DNA of 64,000 nt from Volvox africanus (lineage: Eukaryota; Chlorophyta; Chlorophyceae; Chlamydomonadales; Volvocaceae): contig BSDZ01000116.1 in NCBI GenBank assembly GCA_030268105.1, positions 726,001 to 790,000 on the forward strand. Direction: 5' to 3'. Shown piece by piece: positions 49,869-61,269 of the stretch; the first letter of the stretch is position 1, and the number at the start of each line of letters is the position of its first letter. The notes beneath the pieces are model-generated. The model saw nothing but the letters and a program-made list of their open reading frames with translations, did no database searches and had not been told where the DNA came from. Both the position numbers and the translations under genes were made by a program.

Positions 49869-52800
49869 AATGGCAGCAGAAGCAGAAGCACCAGGTGTTT
49901 CCCGCACGGTGACAAAAGGAGGGGGCAGGTAGGCGCATCGCAACCATGTCCGCAAATTCTGGCAGAATCCCTTCATCATTCGCACAGAGACCATTATCAC
50001 TCAGGATGTTCCTAAAGCCCTGGAGTCTCTACTCCCCTTGAGGTTGCTGCTCCTCTGGCTTACCCACCAAAGGTCCCAGAGTTACATCCTCACTTGTCAC
50101 ACCAGTAATTCCCACGGAGTCCCCAGAGTCTGGTTCCTACCTCGCAGTAGACTGCTTCCAACGCAGCTACTTCCTCGGAAGCCCCCAGAGTGCATCAGGA
50201 AAGATTGCTGCCACTTGGGTGATTTCCGCAGAGTAGTGCCTACCATATTCCCCAGAGACACTGCCAATCTGAAGTCTACACAAAATCTAGTCTTATGCTC
50301 AGCCGTCTTAACACAACTCCACCAGGAATACCAGGCTCCCCTCATCACTTTATTCTGGATGTTGTTGCCACCTGAAAAATCCCCGACAGGTCACAAAGCC
50401 CTCTGCTTATTTCCCCAGAGACTGCTGCCAATCTTTACACTCGTGCAGTGCGAAATCTTCCCCTTCCCCCAAAATTGACTGGCGAGCTAATCGAAAAGGT
50501 AAAGACAATGTTTGCCAAACAGGACTTATACGTTTACGAAGGATAGCCACGCATGTGACAATTTCCCCTGCACTCTATAAGCTCAAATTCACCGCCAAAA
50601 TTGCGGCTCGGGCTGTGTCTGAGGCCCTTACACCTCATTGAACTGAATAGGGTTCTGGAGCCAACCACCAATGACCGATATATACACAAATATTTAAACC
50701 ATATTGTACAATTTCGTAACCCAATTATGATACACAAAACGATAGGGCGGAGCCGAGCATTTATACCACAAATAAAGTTCGTTGCCACATATCTATCCAC
50801 AAGTGCCCTAAAAGGGAATGTCAAAAACGTAATCTCTATGTTCAACAACTTGCTCGTGTAAACACATATACCACAGCACAAAGTATGGAAGGTGCGGTGC
50901 TGTGTCGTGACACCTTAGTGTCACGTTTCCTCCTTTCTCCCTCGATGGCTGCTCCCATTCTGGCCACGCCCCAGATTCCCGAGCAGGGTCGCGTTGTTAC
51001 TCCCCGCCCTCTGGTGTCTCTCGCTCTCACTGATGTCGGGGCCCTTGCTTCTCTGTCATCTCTGCAGTCGTCCGACTACGTATTCTGTTCCAAAAACCTT
51101 CCCTGGCGTCTGAGCAGCATCTCGGCCATTTCCTCCCCTTTCTCGATATTTTCAACGTCTCCTAGACTCCTTCCCGACTCTCTGCAGCCATTCCAGCCCC
51201 CTTGGGCTTTCAGACGGTACCACAATGAAATAGTGGTACATACAGTTTCCCTCCAGCTTTTGATTTAGGAGAGCGCGACGGGACTGAAGTCGCTTATCCA
51301 ACGTCAGGTCCTCCACTATCTTGTATCTTATGGTATCCATCAATAACTATACGCTGCAGTAACCTGTGACAGTTTTCAGGTTACTTTCCATGGCGCAGGC
51401 GTTAATGAACGACGTCCTTGTGCAAGACTTCGTATATCTAGGTAAGGCGCTGACTCAACGATACATGTTCTATGTTTTAGAGAGCTTGCATATGCATCTT
51501 TGGACTTCTGAACACAATGTTGTGTCAGTCTCGCGAATGCTTTTGGTCGATCGGTCTTCCGTATCGGTCATTGATCCTTTTGCAGTGCTGATATCATTTA
51601 CAAAATATTTGATTTTGAATTTTCATGTACGTCTATCGGCCCGCTAGGGTTATATTACGTCGACTTGTACGGGTATTCACCAATACGGGCATTGCTGGTC
51701 GTGCACGAGGCATTGAGCTCAAGCAAGGAAACGCTACAACAGAATGGTGACTGATTCTGCCGGCTGGGAGTATTTGTTCACATCTGCCCTCGTCCTACCA
51801 CGGTTGTGCATGAGCTACTTGCATGCAGTAAAATAAATAACTTGCTGGGACAATACGAAAAACGTTCACTACAGGTGCCTGTAATTCCTAAGGTGATTAA
51901 TATGCCTAGTCTGTCATCAAATGACAACTTTGCCGACATCTTGTAAGTGACTGCTGCTTTGACGCTGTAGCATTTGTGATAAGTGTGTACGGACAACAAG
52001 TCCGATCTGAAGAGATCCGAAAGGAAGCAAACCAGAACTCAAATCATACCGTAAGAGTAACCGTGTCATTGAAGAGCACGTACATACACGCAACAACAAC
52101 TGCAATCACTTGACATAGGAAGTTCATGCAAATCAGAAACTGCGATAATAACGCACCCGTCATAATAGCCATTGGTATGCAGAGCATTAAGCACGCGAAT
52201 CACATGCAACATGACGTTGGACAATTACATAGCCATGCATATGTGATGGCAAGCACATGCTAGCCGGACCAACAAAGAGTGCCTGAGACGTGCACGCCAC
52301 GGGAGGCTAAGTATAGATATGCAGTACGGCACACACAAACACACACGATGCTAAGACATCCGGCGTCACGAGAAGCCTTTTCAGCAGCAACTGGTAGGTG
52401 AGCATGGTAGGTATAGTGGCACAGGGCCTGCATATATGCAGCAGGCTTGTTTCTTCACAGGACAAAAACGAGCAAACAGGCATTTCTGCCTTGATTTTGG
52501 AAGCAACATCAGACTAGAGCTGACACCAGCGAGCCTGAACTGCACTCTGCACCCACCCAGTCCGCTTCTCCCCTGCAGTCCCCCTACATACACCTCTACG
52601 CACCTTCCCACAAAGACTCACAGGAACAAAAATACTATATGCTTGAACCAAATTTATTCCCCTGACCCTGCGGACAGGAACCGCATAAAAATAATATGGA
52701 GGCGGCCAGCCAAGCTAGCGCAGGGCTGGAGTTGCATCAATGCGCGTAGATCACTCCGTACTTGCTATGGCTGGTGACCCCGTAACCCGGCCCAGCCCGG

Positions 52801-53653
52801 CTTAACAATCTTGGAGACAAACACCCCACGCATACACCGCCATCCACAGCTTGACCGACCATTCTTCGCGCGCGCTCACCCCATCCTCTCGCCCCTCACC
52901 TTCTCCCGCGAGCCCCGTGATGCTGCACCCAGGAGAACACTTGGAGAGTACGTGTGTTGCGTGAAACATGGCATTGCTGCTGTTCCGTCAAAAATACTTC
53001 AACAAACACCCTCTGCGTTGGCCTTCTATCATAGCATACATCTTCTACGCCCGCGTTGCACATGTTACCGATCAGCAACCGTCACTATAGGCATGCATAA
53101 ACATAACTACTGACAACAGCAACCGGTGCCCCGTATTTCAATACACCCACTGAATCCTTGCCCTCGCCCAGGTTTCTTTCATTTCCATCCAACCCCTCGA
53201 TCACAGCATTCGCTAGCTGTAGGAAGGAACAACTACAACCTCAACAGCAGTGTCCTTTTCAGCCCGGGCCGGATCCTTGTCCACGCCCTGCTCAGCCTGG
53301 CAATGTCCGAAACACGTCACTAATTATAACGCCTTGCACCAGGATTGCTGCGGGGTGATGCTCTAGCGGACCACATGATGCGACCCTTGTCCACGCTCCA
53401 GCATGCCCTGCGAGAACAGAGCAACCAAAGCCGAACATGGCCTGCTTCGTCTTGGCTGACACTTAGCGGACAGCTCCCAGCGTCCGCGCTTCTTCCCGCC
53501 ACCTGAGCTGCACGTGTCACGCCCCCCGGGTTGCTGGGTGACGCTGACGCCACCGCGATTTCCAGAATGCTATTTCCGTTAACAGGGGTTTTCCGCTGTG
53601 CCGCATTCTGCGGGATTGTCAGCAACTCCATAGCAGACTCTATTGACACCTAC
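49869..53653. other. Gene-poor region with scattered short ORFs
   Basis: From 50,070 to 50,440 the word CCCAGAG(A/T) recurs about six times at irregular spacing with TGCTGCCA-like neighbours, a possible decayed minisatellite. Elsewhere short ORFs appear on both strands (for example 50885-51268 plus and 51343-51152 minus) without splice partners or motifs. A short CA-rich run lies near 52,330. I find no supportable gene. Confidence 0.4.
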
Positions 53654-53754
53654 CTGCGCACATTTCCAAGCAAGTTGTACGACAAGATCACATTTGGATC
53701 CATTTTGAGACCTTCATGGATCAGCTGAATGCCTTGACGCCAAAACACATCCAT
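53654..53754 (-). CDS. Putative isolated exon, helical-repeat-like
   Basis: The frame from the ATG at 53754 reads MDVFWRQGIQLIHEG, then LKMDPNVILSYNLLGNVR, and ends at a good donor (GCGCAG/GTAGGT). Its alternating helix-like pattern resembles a tetratricopeptide- or pentatricopeptide-type unit. Neither the preceding nor the following exon was found, so this may be a fragment of a gene downstream of the glycosyltransferase. Confidence 0.3.
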
Positions 53755-53891
53755 TCCCGACGCAGAATCTTATGGTGTTTGTATCCTTATAAATAAAATC
53801 ACCTTGCCCCTGACCCTGCTGCCACTACTTGGAAGGCTGCTGTCGGCACGGCCCCCCCCACCCCACCGCGTTTGCAACCTTACCTTCACCT

Positions 53892-55611
53892 CTATATAGC
53901 CCCACGGCTTTGGCGCAGATCACAGGTAGCTATTGGGGGAGGTGGAGGAGGGGATCCTTTGTCTGCACCACGGATGTTATGAGCCACGCCCTGGCCATTC
54001 AGACGACCCTCCATGATGCCATAGAAGGTTGAATTAACCAATGACTCCAACGGGAAGCTTCTCCGGTACCTTTGGAACAGACGATTCAGCCGCAGCCGTA
54101 CGCTGTCTCTTATGGCCTTGATGTCCCGTGGGTCTTTCGTTACGTCAAAGGCAGCACTGGGATCTATCAAGCCATTGTACATGTGCTGCCCAAATATTTT
54201 TACGAAGTGCGAGGTGTTGTACTTGAAGTGCAGACCGGAACTGCCTATGGGCTGGAAGAAGCGGAACAGCGTCTGATAGCGCTTCGTGAAGTTGGCGGTA
54301 GCCAGCGAGTTCAGGAAGAAACGATCCTGTATAAAGGACAAAAACGGTTACGCTAAGTAGACATCTTGCGCAAGCAAGCAAGCAAATGCACGCACAGGAC
54401 TATGCCCAGTCGGGATGATTGAGAGTTGATTAGGTCTTAATAATGAACACCAACCTGTGAGAACGGGCTTGGGATCGGAAAACCATACTTGATCATCAGC
54501 GCCTCAATCCTGGGGCGCAGCGGCAATAAGTGCTTTGTGCGGTATTCGTATCCTTTGATGGCGTCGTAGTAGGCGTTCATCATTTCCCGGATGGCGTCGT
54601 ACTTGACGCGGTGAAGACCGAAGATCCACAGATGCCCCGTGGTAGACCGCACGGGAACGATGCCCACGCTAAAGCGGCTGGAGTCCAGGAACGGGCCCAT
54701 GTCCATGTCAAGAAGGCTTACGACGCCGACATCCGGCTCGTTAACAGATAGCTCCGCCATGCGGGCAAGAAGCTGCAGTGTGAGGGGAAACCTATGTTAT
54801 GGGGAAAAGGGAACAGCTTGCAGCGACTGGATTGCATATAACAGGCACAAAATCATGTGAGCTGCTGCTTAGGCTTTACCACGACTAGGACTAGGTGCCA
54901 AAACCGATTGAAGCTTGTTTGAGGGGGTTGTGGGGCTTGGTACGAATGGCACATACCCCATACTCTCGACCCATCCTTACCTACCTGCAACGCCTGAGGG
55001 TGGAGGACGTTGTCTTCCTCAACTATCAGAAGAATGTCATACCCCATGATGTCAAATGCGAATGCCTTGACGAAGTGCATGTGGAGACCCGTGCACAGAT
55101 TCACCGGATGTTGGATGTAGACGTAGGGCATGTCGCCGGGAATAGAAAATACCTCGTCGTCGAAAATTGATGGAGAAATGCCATCTTGAGAAATGAATAC
55201 GTCGAAATTGCGAATGCCGTTGCTGAGAAATATTGAAGGCAGCGCCCTATGTATCAATCTAAGCCTTTCAAAGCACGTGTAAAACACAGCTACATTGCTT
55301 CGCTTAGTGAAGTTGCCGCAAAGTTGTTTCCGCGCAGCATTATGATCTGCAAGCAACGAATCCATATAACGCCGAGCGCACTCTGCATTCAATGATGTAA
55401 TGTTAACCATTTCAGATTTTGCAGAGGTATAGCTTTTTTTAGAAGCTCCTTCTTTGTCAGAGCCCGCTTGCTTCAGACGCTCCGAGCTCCCTTGACCGTT
55501 TGAAACCCCATCAAAAATGGCAGCTGAAACTTGCGCTGGAAGCCTGACCCAGTATGCTATGAGCGCTGCCAGGATTAGACGCTGAATTGTTAGCCGTAAG
55601 GTTTCAGCCAT
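53892..55611 (-). CDS. Type II membrane glycosyltransferase, GT13-like
   Basis: Three exons in phase 0 (55611-54985, 54772-54455, 54326-53892) give 459 aa. The first 30 residues carry a hydrophobic signal-anchor (IQRLILAALIAYWV), which suggests a Golgi or ER type II enzyme. A Ser/Lys-rich stem follows. The catalytic region resembles the GnT-I/POMGnT (GT13) nucleotide-binding fold: VAVFYTCFERLRLIHRAL, DVFISQDG (about 137-144), a segment HFVKAFAFDIMGYDILLIVEEDN (about 179-201) whose acidic cluster sits where GnT-I has its metal-binding EDD, and HPQALQLLARMAEL right after it. The C-terminal part (GHLWIFGLHRV, then YLKN-free, Phe-rich SFPLESLVNSTFYG) is not assignable. The tail ends in a poly-Pro run and may be a readthrough of a further donor. 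Donor sugar and acceptor are not predictable. Several N-x-S/T sequons occur (for example NFT and NST). Confidence 0.7.
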
Positions 55612-56929
55612 GTTTGTTATAACGAAATGAAACCTTCAAGGGAGATTCTCACAAGCGAATACAAATATGAAATAAGAACCACGTTGGATCCCATACTGGT
55701 GTCAAGTGGGTTCAGGATAGGGCTGAACGTACGAGAGCGGTAAGTGAGCTGTACATACAGTACACCCATAACGATCAGTCAAGCAACGGACCGCATGACC
55801 TAAGTTGTGGATAAACCTGATAGCTGGTTGCAGTTTCCTGGTGGCTTATAGGTAATTGCATGAAGAAGTGGGAAAGCGCGATGACGGCAAATGTTCTTGT
55901 TGACATCCTGGATCTATACCTGACTGATTCCCTAAGTAGCCGCGTAAGTGGGCACAGATTAGAGATGTGATACTTGGCTTCGTAGTCCGGCTTCGGTCTT
56001 TAGTCACAAGTACAGTATCAAAGACAGTTGCTTTGGGTTGGCTTGCCCATCAACTTGAGCCAAGCTTGATCCGTTTCGAATCATCAAGTCGGCAAAGGAT
56101 CGTGCAGTTTAAGCATAAGAATTGCGTTGGGACCGTAAATTATATAAGGAAGAGCCGGCAATCTTGTAGGGCTTGCCCACTATAATGGTGAGTAAAGCTG
56201 TTTATGCAAAACATTTAACATTTGAGTGCGCACCTGGAAAAAATGGCAATACGGTGCTCACAATGCCGCAACCACTTAGAACCACAGAATTCGAGTGCAA
56301 TGTAGAGAAATGTAGGGGACGTTTTTATTCAGGCAGAGCGCCGACGGAGATGCACAGCGGCAACCATAGGCACGACTTACCGGGAAACTGAAAAGGGAAC
56401 CTTAACGGACAACATCAACGTTATTGTCAGGCAATAGCAGGTGCCCTACCAGTTTCGCGGCCGATGCATTTGGCACGCTAGGCTTCTAGCTTTCCAGGCA
56501 TCCAGGCGACCAAGCATCCTTTAGTTCGCATTCGCAATCATTAATGTAATGCAAACTGATAACTTTCACGATAGCGCCGACCGCTTCATTGGCTGCTCAT
56601 GTCCGACGAACAGAAATTCCGGCGCATAAAAGACCGCATACAGATCCAACCATATCTACATTATAATACATATTCGTTATACTTTTACTTAGTACTATGC
56701 TGATTCCCTCACACACTCCTCCTCCCTCGTCCAGCAACAGAGAGCCGTACCCCGTCTCACTCGTGGCAGTATATCTCTCATATCCTGCCTGATCCGTGAG
56801 ATAATAAGTAAGGGTCAGCGGTAATCCCGATTATGGCGTGTCTGTATATGTATGTCATTAAGGAAGAAAGGAAAGTACTTTACCGTATGAAATTTTCGAG
56901 TTTTATGACAAGTAGGTGATCTGGTACCG
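55612..56929. other. Intergenic region with one small ORF
   Basis: This region should contain the glycosyltransferase promoter. A plus-strand ORF from the ATG at 56185 to 56391 (68 aa) has coding-like composition (LTFECAPGKNGNTVLTMP, then EFECNVEKCRGRFYSG) with three cysteines, but there is no known family and no splice support. The right part (about 56,640-56,930) may hold a 5' LTR of the adjacent retroelement, which I could not delimit. Confidence 0.3.
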
Positions 56930-57192
56930 ATACTCTTCATGACATTCCTCAAGCCCTGCCCACCTTCGCCAAATTCCCCGCCTCTGTCCGAGCTCTAACT
57001 CCAGCTGCCACCGCAACACCTCCATCTCCCTTAACGAACCCCTCCACCACCTCCACCACCCGTCGCCACGTCAAGCTGCCCTCGTTTGACCCAACCGACT
57101 CTGGGACCTCCCTTCGTGAGTGGCCCCACGAACTACACTTTTACCTGATATGATAAATCGTGAGATAAGGTGTTCGTGTCGCTATTACCGCC

Positions 57193-57912
57193 ATGGACGG
57201 ACCACGACAGGGCAACCCCGACTGGATGATCACACGTAACATCCTTTGCAAACTCGACGCTAACTTCGGTCCCTGCACCCTCGACGCCTGCTCTGACGAC
57301 TACGGCATCAATGCCCATGTCACCCCGTTCTACTCTCCAGCACACTCCTTCCTCTTGGCCCATGTCGAAGGAGAGTGTGTTTGGATCGTCCCTCTGCCTG
57401 ACAACGCCTCCACCATCATCGCCTATCTTGAGTCCAAATCCGGTGACCCTCGCAACTCTGCCATCCTCACCCTACTGGATTGCCCCAACACCCCTTGGGC
57501 TCCTCTCATCCGCCACATGACCATTATTTGGCGCTACCCCACTAGCGCCCCCGTCATCTGCCACCGCCACCCCTCGGACGCCTCCCGGTATGACAACCCG
57601 GCCTCTTACCCCTGGCCGCTTGTCATCTTCTCACCCCCTCACCCCCCGTCGTCTACCTCCTTCCAGCTTGTCTTCACCTCGACCGCCAACACCCCCACCA
57701 TCACCCCCGGCCCTCTCCCGTCCCCCTTACCCGACTCTCCAAAACCCGACATGGACACCACCGCCCCCCTTTCTGTTGCACCCACCGCTTACACCTTGCC
57801 CGATGGCAACAATCGCCCCTCCCCGCAACCTCGCACACACACACACCGCATCCTCCCGACCGACCACCCCCTCGTCCCACGCAAACTGCTCGCCTCACTC
57901 AACCACTCTTAG
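57193..57912 (+). pseudogene. Gypsy N-terminal module (DW...FGP..LDACSD type)
   Basis: This 239-codon frame starts MDGPRQGNPDWMITRNIL and continues LDANFGPCTLDACSDDYG, TPFYSPAHSFLLAH, CVWIVPLPDNASTIIAYL and TPWAPLIRHM. The pattern DW, GP.T.DA, FYSP, W..PP and PW.PL resembles a module I associate with DIRS-like and some algal Gypsy polyproteins. Here it sits upstream of the protease. The frame is intact, but stops at 57,150-57,180 break the preceding gag-like Pro/Thr-rich region (TTRRHVKLPSFDPTDSGTS). Confidence 0.6.
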
Positions 57913-57959
57913 CCCCCACCGCTCCTTGACCTCCCCTTTTTCCCACCCTCCGTCACCAC

Positions 57960-58440
57960 CAACCCCTCCAACCTACCCTCCCCATCGGCGACAAGATCTG
58001 TGCCATCGATCACCAACCTGTCCCCCCCATCCTTGGCCGCTTGGCTGCAGCCAACCTCTCCGCCACCCTCATCGTCTTTGAGGCCGACATCGCTGGCCGC
58101 CCCGCTCGTATGCTCATGGATTCTGGCACGTCCCGTAACTTCATCGCCTACAGCTTCCTCCAGCACCACCATCTCCGCCCTGTCGACCTTCCGCCCTCAC
58201 AAGCCTTCCGCGTCCGCCTCGCCAATGGCCGCCTGTCCCCAGCGCCTCCTTATCCATCGGCTCACACCGTGAACACGCCACCTTCTACACCCTCGAACTA
58301 GATGGGTACGACGCCATCCTCGGCAAACTTGGCTCACCGCAAAACAACCCCCGAGTGGACTGGCGCACCAACACCATCTCCATCGGCCACAACACCATCT
58401 CCCACTCACCGTACCATCCCTCCGCACGCTCTATTAGATT
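57960..58440 (+). pseudogene. Retropepsin-like aspartic protease
   Basis: The active-site region reads ARMLMDSGTSRNFI, matching the D-S/T-G signature of retroviral-type proteases, followed by the LPPSQAFRVRLANG flap-side segment. After a frameshift near 58,240 the downstream part (YDAILGK type, then VDWRTNTISIG) continues in another frame, as usual for the protease-RT linker of Gypsy elements. Confidence 0.75.
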
Positions 58441-58744
58441 CGTGTCAGCCACTCGCATGCATAAATGCATCCACCCCTGCAGCTGCCCGAACCTCACCTC
58501 CTTTCGCTTCCAACCCTCCCCCCCCCCCAAACGTGCACCCTTCACTCCGGCTCCCCCGGTTTACCTCGGCATCCTCCGCCCCCTGGATGACCCTGAAGTC
58601 GACCCGGAAGCCCCTCCCTCCCGCAACCCCCACCTCCTTCCGCACCACTGGCCATCCAATCCGTTATCCAACGCTACTACACCATCTTTTCAGAAGCCAC
58701 AGGCCTCCCTCCGTCCCTCCCTTACCCCCGACCATCACATCGTC

Positions 58745-59420
58745 TTCACTCCGGACGCCCAACCTCCCAAGCAGCACGAATACCGCATGTCCCCAGCCAA
58801 ACTCCAAGAACTCGACCGACAACGCATAGACGACCTTGACCGAGGCTGGATTCGACCATATACGTCCCCCTTTGGCGCTCCCATCCTGTTCGCCTGCAAA
58901 CCTGGCAGTAATGGCCTACACCTTTGTGTGGACTTCCGCGGAGTTAACACCTCACTGTTAAGAACGCTTACCCACTACCCCGCATCAACGAACTCCTTGA
59001 CCTTACACGGCGCCGCCTACTTCACCAAACTTAACCTTTGATCCGGCTGCCACCAAGCCCGAGTCCATGACCCGGACATCCACAAGACTGCCTTCCGCCG
59101 CAAGGATAGTCTCTATGAATGACTCGTCCTCCCCTTTGGCCTCGCCGGCGCTCCCACTACCTTCATGTCCCTTTCCTGAACAACCTCCTTCGCCCCTTCA
59201 GCAACAATTGTGCCGTGGTTTACCTCGACCACTTTCTTTACTTCCGTACTTTCGAAGGCCATTGCAGACAGGTCGACGCCGTCCTCCACAGTCTCCAACA
59301 ACACCATCTTCACGTCCGACTCTGGAAATGCTCCTTCGCGCAACCGTCCACCAAATCCTGAGGCTTCATTGTCTCCCGTGACGGCATCACCACCGACCCC
59401 GACAAACTCACCGCCCTTAA
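58745..59420 (+). pseudogene. Reverse transcriptase, multiply interrupted
   Basis: Recognisable blocks are GWIRPYTSPFGAPILF, LHLCVDFRGVN, AAYFTKLNL, KTAFRRKDSLYE, LPFGLAGAP and a YLDH sequence where the catalytic YLDD should be. In-frame stops lie after KLNL (59040) and after SLYE (59118). At least two frameshifts occur, one of them after VNTSLL near 58,955. The lost second catalytic Asp and the stops show that this copy cannot encode active RT. Confidence 0.88.
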
Positions 59421-59463
59421 CAACTTTCCCATCCCATCCTCCATCACCGACGTCCGCGCCTTC

Positions 59464-60045
59464 TTGGGCTTCACAGGATTCTACCGCCGATTCATCAAAG
59501 ACTACACCCGCATCGCCCACCCCTCATCTCCCTCACCAAAACCTACCCTACCCTTCCCCAAGACCCTACCTCCCCCTGCTGTCACTGCCTTTCATACCCT
59601 TCGTGACGCCCTCACATCCGCCCCAGCCCTAACCATTCCCGACACGGGCCCCAACACAACCTTCACCCTCTACACCCGACGCGTCCCTCCAGGGCCATGG
59701 CACTGTCTTGCTCCAGGAACGGATCACGCACTACACCCTCTCTCCTTGGAATCCCGCAAACACAACCGACAGGAAGCCAACTACCCCATCCATGAACTGG
59801 ATCTACTCGCCATCGTCCATGCAGTGCGTAAATTTCACTGTTATCTCGAAGGCTGTCATTTCACACTCTGCACCGACCATGACACCGTACAGCGCTTCTT
59901 CATCCAAAAGTACCTATCCCGTCGCCAAACCTGTTGGGCCCCACTCCTCGCCCCTTTTCAAGGCTACATCACCATCACCTACCGCCCCGGTCCCCAAACA
60001 TGGCCGACACCCTGTCTCGTTTCCCCGTCAACCCACCCAACGTAA
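59464..60045 (+). pseudogene. Gypsy RT thumb and RNase H
   Basis: The frame begins with FLGFTGFYRRFIKDYTRIA, the conserved Gypsy connection segment. RNase H blocks follow: KHNRQEANYPIHELDLLAIV, a histidine-poor CHFTLCTDHDTVQRFF, and YRPGPQTW just before a shifted DTLSRFP. The integrase that normally follows is absent. Confidence 0.85.
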
Positions 60046-60303
60046 CCACCCATATACCGCCAGCATCCATCGCTACCCTCACCAACCCCCACCCGTCACC
60101 CCCCTCACTCCGGCCCACAGCATCACACCACCCATCGACCACCCCGCAAGCAACACCCTCCGGCATACCTGCCCTCGCCTCCCACACCTCCCCGCCGCAT
60201 ACCACCCTCCTTGACACCATCCACTTGGGCTACACCATCGACCCCATGTTCTCTGTTGGTCTCCCGATGTTCCAGTTTCCCCCCTTGGAGGATGTTTTTA
60301 TTT

Positions 60304-61269
60304 GACACTGGTGAATCAATTTTCGTTTCACAAACAAGCGGCTTCAACTCTGTCTATCGGCAGTGGAGCAAGGGTACATTAGACCGGTATATGTAGACCG
60401 GTTGCACCGCAGTTCGAGAAAGTTGCATCATTTTTGATTGTCTGGACATGTTCCACGAATGTCATCACACATCCTCTACCTAATGTTGTTCTTTCGGCAT
60501 CATGCGGTCATTTGGTCGACTACTGCACAAGCATGCGCACAAATCATCTGCAGTTCTGAACCATGTTTACCCAGCTGCAGTTCCTAGCATTTTGCCTATT
60601 TTATGGGTTTCCATGTCTTTCGTACTCGGTCATGGCGTCGGGTCCAGCAGGACTGCGACAACCATGTAAAGCCTTAATACCGCATGTCGGCATGGTATAG
60701 TGCCCACGGTACGGTCACCACGCTATGGACACCAGGCCAATTTCCTCTAGGCTTAACCCTGTTTGGTCGCTCTAGAATGGACCCAAACTGGGTACTACTC
60801 TTTACACTGCAATCTATCTAGAATGGAAGCAGGCGGGGGTGGGGGTTCGGACTCATCGACGCATTTGCATGTCATGCCGAGGACGAAGCCACCAGGGAAG
60901 TCGTGCAGACATAAAGCTTAAGTGTGCAACACCTGAAGGTCGACCCTCATCAGCGAAATAAACAAAGATCAACATATAAAATCCGAGTTCATGAAAAGGG
61001 AATACCCCAGGACCGTTGTCTTGAAGAAATATCCAGGAGGGATCTGGGTATGCTTGTACGTTGCCATAAGCCCCTCCAAAGTTGATAGATACAAATCTGA
61101 TTCAGCTCCCATACCCCCATTATACCACCATCATGTAAACCCATGACATATGAGACAGCAGACAGCCGCCGTCCACGTTCCAGTTTCCTTCCACTGGCCC
61201 ACCTTCTCCATACCCCATTCCTTCTGGTAGCAACCATGAGTGTTGCGGCCACCGCCAGTATGGCACGAC
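60304..61269. other. Gene-free stretch between the retroelement and FAN1
   Basis: Contains the presumptive 3' flank or LTR of the retroelement and, near 61,000-61,269, the 3' untranslated region of the FAN1 gene. Only unsupported ORFs are present. Confidence 0.45.

Larger units (their letters stand above)
56930..60303 (+). mobile_element. Degenerate Ty3/Gypsy-type retrotransposon
   Basis: Protein-level remnants occur in the order N-terminal module, protease, reverse transcriptase, RNase H, spread over all three plus frames with several stops and frameshifts. This order with RNase H right after RT is that of Ty3/Gypsy. No integrase is recognisable after RNase H: the coding-like signal stops near 60,300 at a GGAGGATGT stretch that could be the polypurine tract/LTR junction. 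I could not pair LTRs by eye. Composition is extremely C-rich on the sense strand, unlike flanking DNA. Confidence 0.85.
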
